A stretch of DNA of 64,000 bases from Chungangia koreensis (GTDB lineage: Bacteria > Bacillota > Bacilli > Bacillales_A > Planococcaceae): contig NZ_JBHSEC010000022.1 of NCBI RefSeq assembly GCF_042651785.1, positions 186,001-250,000 on the forward strand, read 5' to 3'. Below the pieces are notes generated by a model. That model ran no database searches and was not told where the DNA came from. It saw only the letters and a program-made list of their open reading frames with translations. This document shows, one piece after another, positions 8,336 through 17,254 of this stretch (its first letter is position 1; every line of letters starts with the position of its first letter). Made by a program: the position numbers and the translations under genes.

Positions 8336-9292
8336 TTGAACGTAATGAAAAGAGGAAAGCCTGTGAAATTGTCATTGCTCGAAGCCGTTTGGCGATACCT
8401 GCCGGTAGGTGACAGCTATGAAGAAACTAGCAGAGAGATGATCCGCCGAAGACAAGCGGGATTTGTTGGTGAACAGAGAGGAGACGCCGAATGGAAGCTG
8501 TTGGATAGTTTGGAGCCATTTGATCTGCTGCACGATCTTCATCTGCCAATCGAAGAAGTCACCTATCAGTTAGACACCATCTTTATTTCCCGAAAATTCA
8601 TCTTGATCGTCGAAATGAAAAACATTGCCGGCGAAGTGAACTTTGACGAAGAGAAACATCAGTTTACCCGAAGAAAAGAGGACGAGCCGACAATCGGTCT
8701 CTCGAATCCTGCCGATCAGGTCGAACGACACCGCCGAAAGTTGAGTGCTGTATTACTACATGGACTGGGCATTCAATTGCCAATCATCGGAGCGGTTGTT
8801 TTCGCGAATTCATCCACCATTATCGGTAAAACTGTACCCGGCATCATCACAATTCACTTAAGCGGATTGCAACGTCTACTTGACAACCTCTATGAGTATT
8901 ACACCCAAGATGTCCTTTCCCCGGGACAAGCTCGGCAACTTGCCGACTATTTACAAACCATCCACTCCCCTAAGATGGTCTACCCGACTTCCCTAATTCC
9001 AGAAGCAGTTTTTAAAAGGCTGCGTAACGGTGTCATGTGCACGCGATGTGATCGTGTACAAATGCACTATGAATGGAAAACCTGGACATGCCCTCGCTGC
9101 GGTCTGCGAGACAAGAATGGCCATATTCGTGCTTTACAGGATTATCGTCTCCTTTATGGGGAAACAATAACCAATAAGCAATTTCGCGAGTTTTGTAGGA
9201 TTGAATCGATCTCAGCTTCTTCGAGATTATTACGAGAATTGAACCTTCCCTTTACTGGAAGCTATCGTAATCGGACGTATCGACTAAAATAA
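8336..9292 (+). CDS. NERD-domain nuclease-like protein with zinc ribbon and conserved C-terminal domain (copy 1)
   Basis: 318 aa in three parts. Residues ~40-160 form a NERD domain, a nuclease-related fold of the PD-(D/E)xK type; the expected residues are present as GE46, QLD80, E93-M-K95. Residues ~233-258 form a zinc ribbon (CTRC ... CPRC). The last ~60 residues (ITNKQFREF ... TGSYRNRTYRLK) are shared with the paralogue at 42217-43077 and look like a small DNA-binding domain. TTG 8336 is chosen for AAGGAGG seven bases upstream; GTG 8315 and ATG 8345 are alternatives. A palindromic 21-bp repeat array starts 4 bases after the stop. A DNA-cleaving role is inferred, not shown. Confidence 0.85.
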   Translation: MNVMKRGKPVKLSLLEAVWRYLPVGDSYEETSREMIRRRQAGFVGEQRGDAEWKLLDSLEPFDLLHDLHLPIEEVTYQLDTIFISRKFILIVEMKNIAGEVNFDEEKHQFTRRKEDEPTIGLSNPADQVERHRRKLSAVLLHGLGIQLPIIGAVVFANSSTIIGKTVPGIITIHLSGLQRLLDNLYEYYTQDVLSPGQARQLADYLQTIHSPKMVYPTSLIPEAVFKRLRNGVMCTRCDRVQMHYEWKTWTCPRCGLRDKNGHIRALQDYRLLYGETITNKQFREFCRIESISASSRLLRELNLPFTGSYRNRTYRLK

Positions 9293-9296
9293 ACGA

Positions 9297-9390
9297 ACTT
9301 GCAAGTAATCGACAGTAATTTGCAAGTAAATTGGACAAACTTGCAAGTGTTCGACAAAAACTTGCAAGTAATCGACAAGAACTTGCAAGT
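9297..9390. repeat. Five-copy, 21-bp-period array of palindrome ACTTGCAAGT
   Basis: The 10-bp perfect palindrome ACTTGCAAGT lies at 9297, 9339, 9360 and 9381, with one variant ATTTGCAAGT at 9318. Every step is exactly 21 bp, i.e. two helical turns. Between copies the filler is similar (AATCGACAAGA type). The array starts 4 bases after the NERD stop and ends 28 bases before the -35 of the ctsR promoter. The equal phasing places all dyads on one face of the DNA, as expected for protein-binding sites. Confidence 0.9.
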
Positions 9391-9418
9391 AAACGAACGA
9401 ATCCAGTACGCATTTCTT

Positions 9419-9466
9419 TTGCACATCCATCAACCCGCGTGTATAATTAAGTCAAAGATAGTCAAA
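9419..9466 (+). promoter_or_regulatory. Sigma-A promoter with CtsR operator (ctsR operon)
   Basis: TTGCAC (9419-9424), 17-bp spacer, TATAAT (9442-9447), then a CtsR box AGTCAAAGATAGTCAAA (9450-9466), which fits the direct heptamer repeat bound by CtsR. The box covers the expected start site, so CtsR would block transcription of its own operon until heat or protein stress inactivates it. Confidence 0.93.
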
Positions 9467-9505
9467 GTCAGCCGGGCGAATACTTAGAATAATTGAGGTG
9501 AGATC

Positions 9506-9976
9506 ATGCGGAATACATCGGATATCATTGAGAGTTATTTAAAGCAGATACTTGAAGATGAGCAAACCGGGTATATTGAGATTAAACGCAGTGAGATTGC
9601 AGAAAGATTTCAATGCGTCCCATCGCAAATCAATTACGTGATTAATACGCGATTCACTGCTGACCGCGGTTACTTGGTTGAGAGTAAGCGGGGCGGTGGA
9701 GGCTACATCCGTATTTTGCGTGTACGTCCGCATTCAAAGATCGATCTGTTAGATCATATTATGGACAGTTTACGGCAAGGTGCTTCCCAGAATGCGGCTG
9801 AAGATATTGTGTACCGTCTTATTAGTGAGGATGTTATTACGAAGCGTGAGGCGAAGCTCATGTTGAGTGCAGTGGATCGGTCTACCATTTTGACGAATTT
9901 GCCTCAGCGAGATCAAATCCGCGGACGTATTTTGCATGCGATGCTTTTGGCGTTGAAGTATCAGGAAATGTCATGA
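9506..9976 (+). CDS. ctsR: Transcriptional repressor CtsR
   Basis: Class III heat-shock repressor of clp and mcs genes, 156 aa. The N-terminal winged helix-turn-helix includes the glycine-rich wing SKRGGGGYIRI (residues ~58-68), whose tetraglycine loop is the thermosensing element in this family. The C-terminal half forms the dimer and McsB-binding part. GAGGTGAG precedes ATG 9506. First gene of ctsR-mcsA-mcsB, autoregulated by the box at 9450-9466. Confidence 0.97.
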   Translation: MRNTSDIIESYLKQILEDEQTGYIEIKRSEIAERFQCVPSQINYVINTRFTADRGYLVESKRGGGGYIRILRVRPHSKIDLLDHIMDSLRQGASQNAAEDIVYRLISEDVITKREAKLMLSAVDRSTILTNLPQRDQIRGRILHAMLLALKYQEMS

Positions 9977-10018
9977 CCATCAGCCATATGCAATCCATAT
10001 AAAAGAGGTGTCGTCCAT

Positions 10019-10561
10019 ATGATTTGTGATAATTGCAAACAGCGGCCGGTATCGGTCGTCATTAAACAAATGCAGAACGGTGTAGCAACGGAGCGGCATT
10101 TGTGCGAAGTTTGTGCCTCGCATTCGACGTCGATCCAAGTGGATTACTCCAATGATCCGTTGTCACTTAACCAATTTCTATCCCATTTCTTTGGGACCGG
10201 TGCATTCCAGTCGACTGCACCGAAACAGCAACAAGCTGTTACATGCGAAAATTGCGGCATGACGTTCCGTGAGTTCTTGAATCGTGGGAAATTCGGTTGT
10301 TCCCATTGCTATGAAAGCTTTAGTGAACAACTACCCCAAGTATTTAAGCGTCTCCATAATGGAAATGTGAAACACGTAGGGAAAGTGCCGTCCAGTTTTA
10401 ATGCAACGTATGCTTTGAAACGGAAAGTTGAGGATTTACGTCTTCAATTAAAGACAGCCATCGAGGAAGAACGTTTTGAAGATGCTGCCAAGCTCCGTGA
10501 TGAAGTACGGGTATTAGAACATCAACTCCATAACGGAGGTGAAGGTAAAGATGTCGATTGA
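10019..10561 (+). CDS. mcsA: McsA, zinc-binding activator of protein-arginine kinase McsB
   Basis: 180-aa partner of McsB that stimulates arginine phosphorylation of proteins destined for ClpCP. Two pairs of zinc motifs are visible: CDNC and CEVC near the start, CENC and CSHC near residues 78-100. The C-terminus carries a UVR motif (EEERFEDAAKLRDEV, residues ~143-157), the type of segment that binds ClpC. The last 11 bases overlap mcsB. Confidence 0.96.
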   Translation: MICDNCKQRPVSVVIKQMQNGVATERHLCEVCASHSTSIQVDYSNDPLSLNQFLSHFFGTGAFQSTAPKQQQAVTCENCGMTFREFLNRGKFGCSHCYESFSEQLPQVFKRLHNGNVKHVGKVPSSFNATYALKRKVEDLRLQLKTAIEEERFEDAAKLRDEVRVLEHQLHNGGEGKDVD

Positions 10562-11642
10562 ACGGTTTATTAAACAAGGTGTAACCGGGTGGATGACGAG
10601 CGAAGGTGAACATGCCGATATCGTAATGTCTACTCGGATCCGATTGGCACGTAACTTAGTGGGTTACCGGATGCCGCTGTCGTTTTCGGAAGACGAAGCC
10701 CATCAAGTCGATCAGCAAGTAACAGCTGTTTTGCTGGAAGCGGGTCCTGAGTTAAATACGAATTTCACAAGTTTGCAGATGGGCGATGTTCAGCCGCTCC
10801 AACGGCAGGTGCTCGTGGAAAAGCATTTAATCAGTCCGCAGTTGGCTAATCCTGATCGTCCAGGCTCGGTTATCCTTTCTGACGACGAAACGATTAGCGT
10901 CATGGTGAACGAAGAAGACCATATCCGCATTCAAGTGTTATCACCAGGCCTTCAACTGATGGAAGCTTATCAGAAAGCGAACCAGGTTGATAACATATTA
11001 GAAAAGGATTTGCCATATGCTTTTGATGAACGGTTCGGTTACGCGACAACTTGTCCGACAAACACAGGTACAGGTCTGCGGGCTTCCGTCATGATGCACT
11101 TGCCGGCCCTTACCATAACGAACCGCATGAACAGGATCATCCCGCAAATTGCCCGTCTTGGTATGGTTGTTCGGGGGATTTACGGGGAAGGTACGGAAGC
11201 GCTAGGAAATATCTATCAAGTGTCCAACCAAATTACTTTAGGGAAATCGGAAGAGGACATCCTGACCGACTTGCTTAGTATCGCGGAGCAAATCATTCAG
11301 GAAGAGCGCACAGCGCGGCATACACTCATGACGAATTCACCTACCGCGTTGGAAGACCGCTTATATCGTTCGCTTGGCGTGCTCTCGTACGCTCGGCTTT
11401 TATCGACGGATGAAGCGGCCAAATGCCTGTCTGATGTCCGTCTTGGGATAGACTTAAAGATGATTCAAGATATCGATATGTCAATTTTGAATGAGCTGAT
11501 GATTTTCATGCAGCCTGCATTTTTGCAGGAATATGCAAGTACAGAACTAAAACCGCGTGAACGGGATGTGTTCCGAGCAAAATTGTTCCGTGAGCGACTT
11601 CAAATGGATCACCGTAAAAAAGGAGAACCTGGCGGGGAATGA
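10551..11642 (+). CDS. mcsB: Protein-arginine kinase McsB
   Basis: Phosphorylates arginine residues of misfolded proteins and of CtsR, marking them for ClpCP. 363 aa. Phosphagen-kinase features: STRIRLARN near residue 27 for ATP binding, the CPTNTGTGLRASV motif near residue 167 around the conserved Cys, and a second Arg-rich loop EERTARH. ATG 10551 begins MSIERFIKQG as in other McsB proteins, with GGAGGTGAAGG upstream; GTG 10539 overlaps the Shine-Dalgarno. clpC follows from its own promoter rather than directly in the operon. Confidence 0.96.
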   Translation: MSIERFIKQGVTGWMTSEGEHADIVMSTRIRLARNLVGYRMPLSFSEDEAHQVDQQVTAVLLEAGPELNTNFTSLQMGDVQPLQRQVLVEKHLISPQLANPDRPGSVILSDDETISVMVNEEDHIRIQVLSPGLQLMEAYQKANQVDNILEKDLPYAFDERFGYATTCPTNTGTGLRASVMMHLPALTITNRMNRIIPQIARLGMVVRGIYGEGTEALGNIYQVSNQITLGKSEEDILTDLLSIAEQIIQEERTARHTLMTNSPTALEDRLYRSLGVLSYARLLSTDEAAKCLSDVRLGIDLKMIQDIDMSILNELMIFMQPAFLQEYASTELKPRERDVFRAKLFRERLQMDHRKKGEPGGE

Positions 11643-11680
11643 TGGGCGCTTCAGCCTATTATTCCCTGCAAGCAAATCGG

Positions 11681-11728
11681 TTGCACACGCTCCTATTTTT
11701 TATTATAATAAAGTCAAAGATAGTCAAA
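11681..11728 (+). promoter_or_regulatory. Second CtsR-controlled promoter, upstream of clpC
   Basis: TTGCAC (11681-11686), 17-bp spacer, TATAAT (11704-11709), CtsR box AGTCAAAGATAGTCAAA (11712-11728). Hexamers, spacing and operator are identical to the ctsR promoter at 9419-9466. The ~175-nt leader that follows holds a hairpin AATAATCC/GGATTATT (11745-11772) and an inverted repeat CGTTC-N6-GAACG (11866-11881). Confidence 0.93.
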
Positions 11729-11903
11729 GTCAGACTATGAAAAAATAATCCGCTTTTAGGAAGGGGATTATTCACTTCACAGCGAATCAAAGAATTCTAT
11801 ATAGAAGGCTATGTTTTGTGTAGTTTCACTTCAGAAGCTTACGGGAATGCTTTAGCATAGAGGCCCGTTCGAATATGAACGATTAGAAGGAGAGGATCTA
11901 CTT

Positions 11904-14345
11904 ATGATGTTTAACCGTTTTACGCAACGTGCACAGAAAGTGCTTCAGCTTGCACAAGAAGAAGCAATTCGTATGAAGCACGAATCAATCGGCACTGAAC
12001 ATATACTACTTGGACTAATCCGTGAAGGCGGCGGAATTGCTGCGAAAGCTTTAGAAGCGATCGATGTAAATTTAGAAACGATTGAAGAAGGAATTGAAAA
12101 GCTTGTCGGTATCGGTTCTAAAGATGTCGGCCCCATTGTCCACTATACACCTCGGGCTAAAAAGGTCATCGAGCTTTCGGTGGACGAATCGCGTAAGCTT
12201 GGTCATTCCTACATTGGAACTGAACACTTGCTTCTTGCGCTAATCCGTGAAGGAGAAGGTGTGGCGGCTCGTGTATTGAATAATGCGGGTGTAAGTCTCA
12301 ACAAGGCACGTCAACAAGTGTTGCAACTATTGGGCAGCAATGACCACACACAAACTGGTCATGGTGCTAACCCGGCAGCTAACACGCCTACACTTGATAG
12401 TCTGGCACGTGATTTGACTCAAATAGCGCGTGAAGGATCTCTTGACCCGGTCATTGGCCGCAGTAAAGAAATTACACGTGTTATTGAGGTGCTATCGCGC
12501 CGTACGAAGAACAACCCAGTTCTGATCGGTGAACCTGGGGTAGGTAAAACTGCAATCGCGGAAGGTCTTGCACAGCAAATCGTGAATAACGAAGTGCCGG
12601 AAATCCTTCGCGACAAACGTGTCATGACACTCGATATGGGTACAGTCGTTGCTGGTACAAAATATCGTGGTGAATTTGAAGACCGTCTTAAAAAGGTAAT
12701 GGATGAAATCCGTCAAGCTGGTAACGTCATCTTGTTCATCGATGAATTGCACACATTGATCGGTGCAGGAGGAGCGGAAGGTGCAATTGATGCTTCCAAC
12801 ATCTTGAAACCATCCCTTGCGCGTGGTGAGTTGCAATGTATCGGGGCAACAACTCTTGACGAGTACCGCAAATACATTGAGAAAGATGCTGCGTTGGAAC
12901 GCCGATTCCAGCCGATCCAAGTCGATGAACCGACAGTGGATGAATCCATTCAAATCATTCACGGTTTGCGTGACCGTTATGAAGCGCATCACCGAGTGAA
13001 GATTACAGATGAAGCAATCGAAGCGGCAACAAAACTTTCGGACCGCTACATCTCCGACCGGTTCTTGCCGGATAAAGCGATTGACGTAATTGATGAAGCA
13101 GGTTCAAAGGTACGTCTTCGCTCTTATACAACTCCTCCAAACTTGAAAGAACTTGAGTCCAAGTTGGAAGGAATACGTTCTGAAAAGAATGCAGCTGTCC
13201 AAAGCCAAGAATTCGAAAAAGCTGCGGCACTCCGTGATACAGAACAAAAATTAAAAGAAGAATTAGAAACAACGAAGAAACAATGGAAAGAAAAGCAAGG
13301 CAAAGAACAATCCGAAGTGACAGTGGAGGACGTAGCGGCAGTTGTTTCAATGTGGACTGGAATCCCGGTATCCAAGATTGCTCAAACGGAATCTGAAAAG
13401 CTCTTGAACTTGGAAGAACATCTTCATAAGCGTGTCATCGGCCAATCGGAGGCTGTTACGGCTATTTCCCGGGCAATCCGACGTGCACGTGCCGGATTGA
13501 AGGATCCGAAACGTCCAATTGGTTCATTCATTTTCCTTGGGCCTACAGGTGTCGGGAAGACCGAACTTGCTCGCGCACTGGCTGAAGTCATGTTCGGTGA
13601 TGATGACGCGATGATCCGAATCGATATGTCCGAGTACATGGAAAAACACTCGACATCCCGTCTTGTCGGCTCACCTCCTGGATATGTCGGATATGATGAG
13701 GGCGGTCAGTTGACTGAAAAAGTTCGCCGTAAACCTTACTCCGTGGTCTTGCTCGATGAAATCGAAAAAGCACATCCGGATGTCTTCAATATCTTGCTCC
13801 AAGTATTGGAGGACGGCCGTTTGACTGACTCGAAGGGACGGACGGTTGACTTCCGGAATACGGTGGTAATCATGACATCCAACGTTGGTGCTTCCGAATT
13901 GAAGAAAAATAAATACGTAGGCTTCAGTATTCAAGACGGTGAAAAAGATTACAAGGACATGAAGGATAAAATGCTTGAAGAGTTGAAAAAAGCATTCCGT
14001 CCAGAATTCTTGAACCGTGTCGATGAAATGATCGTGTTCCACTCACTTGAGAAAGAACACTTGAAAGAGATTGTTACATTGATGACGGGCCAATTGAAAA
14101 ACCGTTTGAAAGAGCAGGATATTGATCTTGAATTAACAGAAGCGGCAATGGACAAAATTGCCAAAGAGGGTTATGATCCGGATTATGGAGCACGTCCACT
14201 TCGCCGGGCACTTCAAAAGCACGTCGAGGACCGTCTATCCGAGGAATTGCTTAAAGGGCAAGTTCTAACAGGCGGAGCGGTTGTGTTCGATGTTGAAGAT
14301 GACGATTTCGTTGTCCGTGTAAAAGAAAAAGTAGCTGAAGCTTAA
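11904..14345 (+). CDS. clpC: ClpC, AAA+ unfoldase of the ClpCP protease
   Basis: 813-aa Hsp100 ATPase that unfolds substrates, including arginine-phosphorylated proteins, into ClpP. N-domain repeats at residues 1-145 (two IGTEHILL-type motifs), D1 ATPase with Walker A GEPGVGKT and Walker B LFIDELH, a middle coiled-coil with a UVR motif (EFEKAAALRD, near residue 435), and D2 with GPTGVGKT and VLLDEIEKAH. A ClpP-docking loop of the VGF type is present as YVGFS in D2. ATG 11904 and 11907 are adjacent; AGAAGGAGAGG precedes them. Confidence 0.97.
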   Translation: MMFNRFTQRAQKVLQLAQEEAIRMKHESIGTEHILLGLIREGGGIAAKALEAIDVNLETIEEGIEKLVGIGSKDVGPIVHYTPRAKKVIELSVDESRKLGHSYIGTEHLLLALIREGEGVAARVLNNAGVSLNKARQQVLQLLGSNDHTQTGHGANPAANTPTLDSLARDLTQIAREGSLDPVIGRSKEITRVIEVLSRRTKNNPVLIGEPGVGKTAIAEGLAQQIVNNEVPEILRDKRVMTLDMGTVVAGTKYRGEFEDRLKKVMDEIRQAGNVILFIDELHTLIGAGGAEGAIDASNILKPSLARGELQCIGATTLDEYRKYIEKDAALERRFQPIQVDEPTVDESIQIIHGLRDRYEAHHRVKITDEAIEAATKLSDRYISDRFLPDKAIDVIDEAGSKVRLRSYTTPPNLKELESKLEGIRSEKNAAVQSQEFEKAAALRDTEQKLKEELETTKKQWKEKQGKEQSEVTVEDVAAVVSMWTGIPVSKIAQTESEKLLNLEEHLHKRVIGQSEAVTAISRAIRRARAGLKDPKRPIGSFIFLGPTGVGKTELARALAEVMFGDDDAMIRIDMSEYMEKHSTSRLVGSPPGYVGYDEGGQLTEKVRRKPYSVVLLDEIEKAHPDVFNILLQVLEDGRLTDSKGRTVDFRNTVVIMTSNVGASELKKNKYVGFSIQDGEKDYKDMKDKMLEELKKAFRPEFLNRVDEMIVFHSLEKEHLKEIVTLMTGQLKNRLKEQDIDLELTEAAMDKIAKEGYDPDYGARPLRRALQKHVEDRLSEELLKGQVLTGGAVVFDVEDDDFVVRVKEKVAEA

Positions 14346-14351
14346 GCAGAC

Positions 14352-14408
14352 AAAGCGGGACATTCCGCCGGACGGACTTTCCGTCTGGAGTGGAATGCCC
14401 GCTTTATT
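14352..14408 (+). terminator. Strong terminator after clpC
   Basis: Long interrupted stem: AAAGCGGG (14352-14359) with CCCGCTTT (14398-14405), continued inward by CATTCC/GGAATG and GACGGA/TCCGTC. Only a short T-rich tail follows. Confidence 0.8.
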
Positions 14409-14489
14409 ACATATGAGTATGGATTGTATCGGCAGAAACCTTCAGTCAAGTCATACGTACTACTAATAGAACGATTAGAGGAGGAAAAA

Positions 14490-15869
14490 ATGGCCAAGAA
14501 AAAAACGAAATTCATGTGCCAGTCATGTGGCTATGAATCTGCTAAATGGATGGGCCGCTGCCCGGGTTGTGGGCAATGGAATACGATGGTGGAAGAAGTG
14601 GAAATCGTATCTAAGGCGAAAGGCCCTCGTGGAGCTTTCCAGCACTCGAGTACCGTATCCCAGAAAGCTACCCCGATTATGACGGTTGAAACGGCTGAAG
14701 AACCCCGCATTGAAACCGAAATGGATGAGTTGAACCGGGTGTTAGGTGGAGGGATCGTCCCGGGTTCCTTAGTGCTCATAGGTGGCGATCCAGGAATCGG
14801 CAAGTCGACTTTACTTCTTCAAGTATCGGCGCTTCTATCGAACAGGGGATTGCGCGTATTATATATTTCCGGGGAGGAATCAATCCGCCAGACGAAATTG
14901 CGTGCAGAGCGTCTCGGCGTTCAATCACCGGAACTTTATATTTATTCTGAAACGAATTTAGAGCTGATCAACCAAACGATTGAAGATGTAAATCCGGCGT
15001 TCGTCATTGTCGACTCGATTCAAACCGTCCATCATCCTGAAGTGACATCTGCACCCGGAAGCGTTTCTCAAGTCCGTGAATGTACAGCTGAACTGATGCG
15101 GATTGCTAAAACTAAAAACATTGCAACGTTCCTTGTCGGCCACGTAACAAAGGAAGGGCAGATTGCGGGACCTCGTCTATTGGAGCATATGGTCGATACC
15201 GTTCTTTACTTTGAAGGGGAGCGGCATCATACGTATCGGATATTGCGAAGTGTTAAAAACCGTTTCGGCTCGACCAATGAAATTGCCATTTTCGAAATGG
15301 TCCAAAGCGGCTTAAGAGAAGTGTTGAACCCTTCTGAACTATTCCTGCAGGAAAGGGCACAAGGTGCAACCGGTTCGACCGTGGTGGCGTCAATGGAAGG
15401 GACGAGGCCGATTTTAGTGGAAATCCAGGCACTTGTGACACCATCCAGCTTCAACTATCCGAAGCGTATGGCTACAGGTGTTGACCAGAACAGGGTGTCA
15501 TTGCTGATGGCTGTACTGGAAAAACGAATGGGCATGCTGCTACAGGCTCAAGATGCCTATATTAAAGTGGCAGGCGGTGTAAAACTTGATGAGCCGGCAA
15601 TTGATCTCGCCGTGATGACGAGTATCGTCTCCAGTTACCGTGATGTACCGGTCAAAGCTTATGATTGTGTAATCGGCGAGGTTGGTCTATCAGGAGAAGT
15701 GCGCAGAGTCACCAGAATTGAACAACGTGTATCCGAAGCAGCAAAATTAGGATTTAAAAGAGCCATCGTACCATCATCCAATTTGGGTGGATGGGACTAT
15801 CCGCCTGATATTCAAATCATCGGCGTAGAAAATGTAAACGATGCATTAAAGGTTGCGTTTGGGGAATAG
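14490..15869 (+). CDS. radA: DNA repair protein RadA
   Basis: 459-aa RecA-related ATPase that helps branch migration in recombination and repair. N-terminal zinc finger CQSCGYESAKWMGRCPGCG (residues 9-27), Walker A GGDPGIGKST, the RadA-specific motif VKNRFGS (near residue 254), and a C-terminal Lon-like domain with the LDEPAIDLAVMTSIVSS region. ATG 14490 has AGAGGAGG directly upstream; an earlier in-frame ATG at 14424 lies in the leader without one. Confidence 0.96.
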   Translation: MAKKKTKFMCQSCGYESAKWMGRCPGCGQWNTMVEEVEIVSKAKGPRGAFQHSSTVSQKATPIMTVETAEEPRIETEMDELNRVLGGGIVPGSLVLIGGDPGIGKSTLLLQVSALLSNRGLRVLYISGEESIRQTKLRAERLGVQSPELYIYSETNLELINQTIEDVNPAFVIVDSIQTVHHPEVTSAPGSVSQVRECTAELMRIAKTKNIATFLVGHVTKEGQIAGPRLLEHMVDTVLYFEGERHHTYRILRSVKNRFGSTNEIAIFEMVQSGLREVLNPSELFLQERAQGATGSTVVASMEGTRPILVEIQALVTPSSFNYPKRMATGVDQNRVSLLMAVLEKRMGMLLQAQDAYIKVAGGVKLDEPAIDLAVMTSIVSSYRDVPVKAYDCVIGEVGLSGEVRRVTRIEQRVSEAAKLGFKRAIVPSSNLGGWDYPPDIQIIGVENVNDALKVAFGE

Positions 15870-15901
15870 GGGAACTATTCTTCCTCTTCCTTTTATTAAC
15901 C

Positions 15902-15929
15902 GGGAAGACCAAGTTTCTCTTCCCTTTTT
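15902..15929 (+). terminator. Terminator after radA
   Basis: GGGAAGA (15902-15908) pairs with TCTTCCC (15918-15924), followed by TTTTT. A TATAAT at 15984-15989 just downstream may be the -10 of the yacL promoter, though no good -35 is seen. Confidence 0.7.
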
Positions 15930-16011
15930 CTCATTTTTGGGTAAAACAACCCCTTCAGAACAGCGTCTTTTATAGGAAATGTGTATAATCTAGGAAAAGG
16001 AGGTGGACGAA

Positions 16012-17124
16012 TTGTTAAAAATAAGCATTCAAGTTGTATTTGTGCTGATTGGCGGGACACTGGGAGTTCTATTCTTACCGTTTTTATACATGTTCTTAAA
16101 TTTATCCGATAATTCCTGGGTGGCAAATGCCTACGTCTCGGCTATTGTGGGTGCAATCATTTTTTATCTGCTATCCCTATTATTTGCGGACTCTGTCGTC
16201 AACTTTATTAAATGGATTGAGGAAGGCCTTCTTAAAGCACCGATCGGGGACCTGTTATTCGGAACTATTGGGTTGATTGTGGGATTGATTCTGGCGTTTC
16301 TATTATCGTCCGCTGTCAATACTATCATGATTCCGGTCGTCCAAACGGTCGTCCCAATCTTGCTGACGGTGTTGTTAGGCTATTTAGGTTTTCAGGTGGG
16401 ATTCAAAAAACGGGAAGAAATCCTTCAAATGTTTGCCGGTAACAAATCGGGACCCGCGAAGAAAAAGAATGCAGAAGTCGACAAAGATGAACAGGCACTC
16501 TCGGCCACGTACAAACTATTGGATACGAGTGTCATCATAGACGGACGAATTTCGGATATTTCGCAAACCGGCTTCATTGAAGGGGTAATGGTCATTCCAC
16601 AGTTCGTCTTATCAGAGCTCCAGCATATTGCTGATTCGTCCGATACTTTGAAGCGTACGAAAGGACGAAGAGGACTGGATATTCTAAAGAAACTACAAGA
16701 AGAGCGTCACTCGTCAGTGCTTATCGTAGAAGAGGATTTCGAGGATGTGCCGGAAGTTGATATGAAATTGGTCCGGCTCGCTAAGAAGATGGGCGGCGTT
16801 GTCGTAACGAACGACTTCAATCTGAATAAAGTATGTGATCTTCATAAAGTTCCGGTATTGAATATCAACGACTTGGCGAATGCCGTCAAGCCGGTTGTCA
16901 TTCCTGGCGAGGATATGCATGTTGTAGTTATTAAAGACGGTAAAGAGCACAACCAAGGTGTCGCATACTTGGATGATGGAACGATGATTGTCATCGAAGA
17001 AGGAAAGTCATTCATTGGCCAGGCAATCGACGTAGTCGTTACGAGCGTGCTCCAAACATCTGCAGGCCGTATGATTTTCGCCAAGCCAAAACAAAATGGC
17101 GGCAAAATGGCTGCTTCAAATTAA
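16012..17124 (+). CDS. yacL: PIN/TRAM domain membrane protein YacL
   Basis: About 370 aa. Four transmembrane segments occupy residues ~3-145, then a PIN-type nuclease domain (LDTSVIIDGRISDI near residue 170, further acidic residues at VTNDFNLNKV) and a C-terminal TRAM RNA-binding domain (residues ~290-355). The combination suggests a membrane-tethered RNase; the substrate is unknown. TTG 16012 is chosen because AAAAGGAGG ends 8 bases before it; GTG 16003 overlaps that site. Confidence 0.9.
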   Translation: MLKISIQVVFVLIGGTLGVLFLPFLYMFLNLSDNSWVANAYVSAIVGAIIFYLLSLLFADSVVNFIKWIEEGLLKAPIGDLLFGTIGLIVGLILAFLLSSAVNTIMIPVVQTVVPILLTVLLGYLGFQVGFKKREEILQMFAGNKSGPAKKKNAEVDKDEQALSATYKLLDTSVIIDGRISDISQTGFIEGVMVIPQFVLSELQHIADSSDTLKRTKGRRGLDILKKLQEERHSSVLIVEEDFEDVPEVDMKLVRLAKKMGGVVVTNDFNLNKVCDLHKVPVLNINDLANAVKPVVIPGEDMHVVVIKDGKEHNQGVAYLDDGTMIVIEEGKSFIGQAIDVVVTSVLQTSAGRMIFAKPKQNGGKMAASN

Positions 17125-17130
17125 TAGAAC

Positions 17131-17170
17131 AAAAGGAGGAAGGAGCTAACCGGATGGCTTCTTCCTTTTC
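17131..17170 (+). terminator. Terminator after yacL
   Basis: AAAAGGAGGAAG (17131-17142) pairs with CTTCTTCCTTTT (17158-17169) with one mismatch. The pyrimidine-rich 3' arm serves as the tail. Confidence 0.65.
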
Positions 17171-17254
17171 TCTGCCTTAAAGGGACGCATTCAAGAGTTG
17201 AATTCTGTATAATGGAATGGAGAATGAATCGACAGTAGAAGGATTGACGTACGA

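Noticed and set aside
9299..9487. Open frame over the ACTTGCAAGT array, with a heptad-like NLQVIDK repeat
   Set aside because: The 21-bp period (seven codons) creates the peptide repeat automatically. The TTG start has no Shine-Dalgarno and the frame runs through the ctsR promoter and operator.
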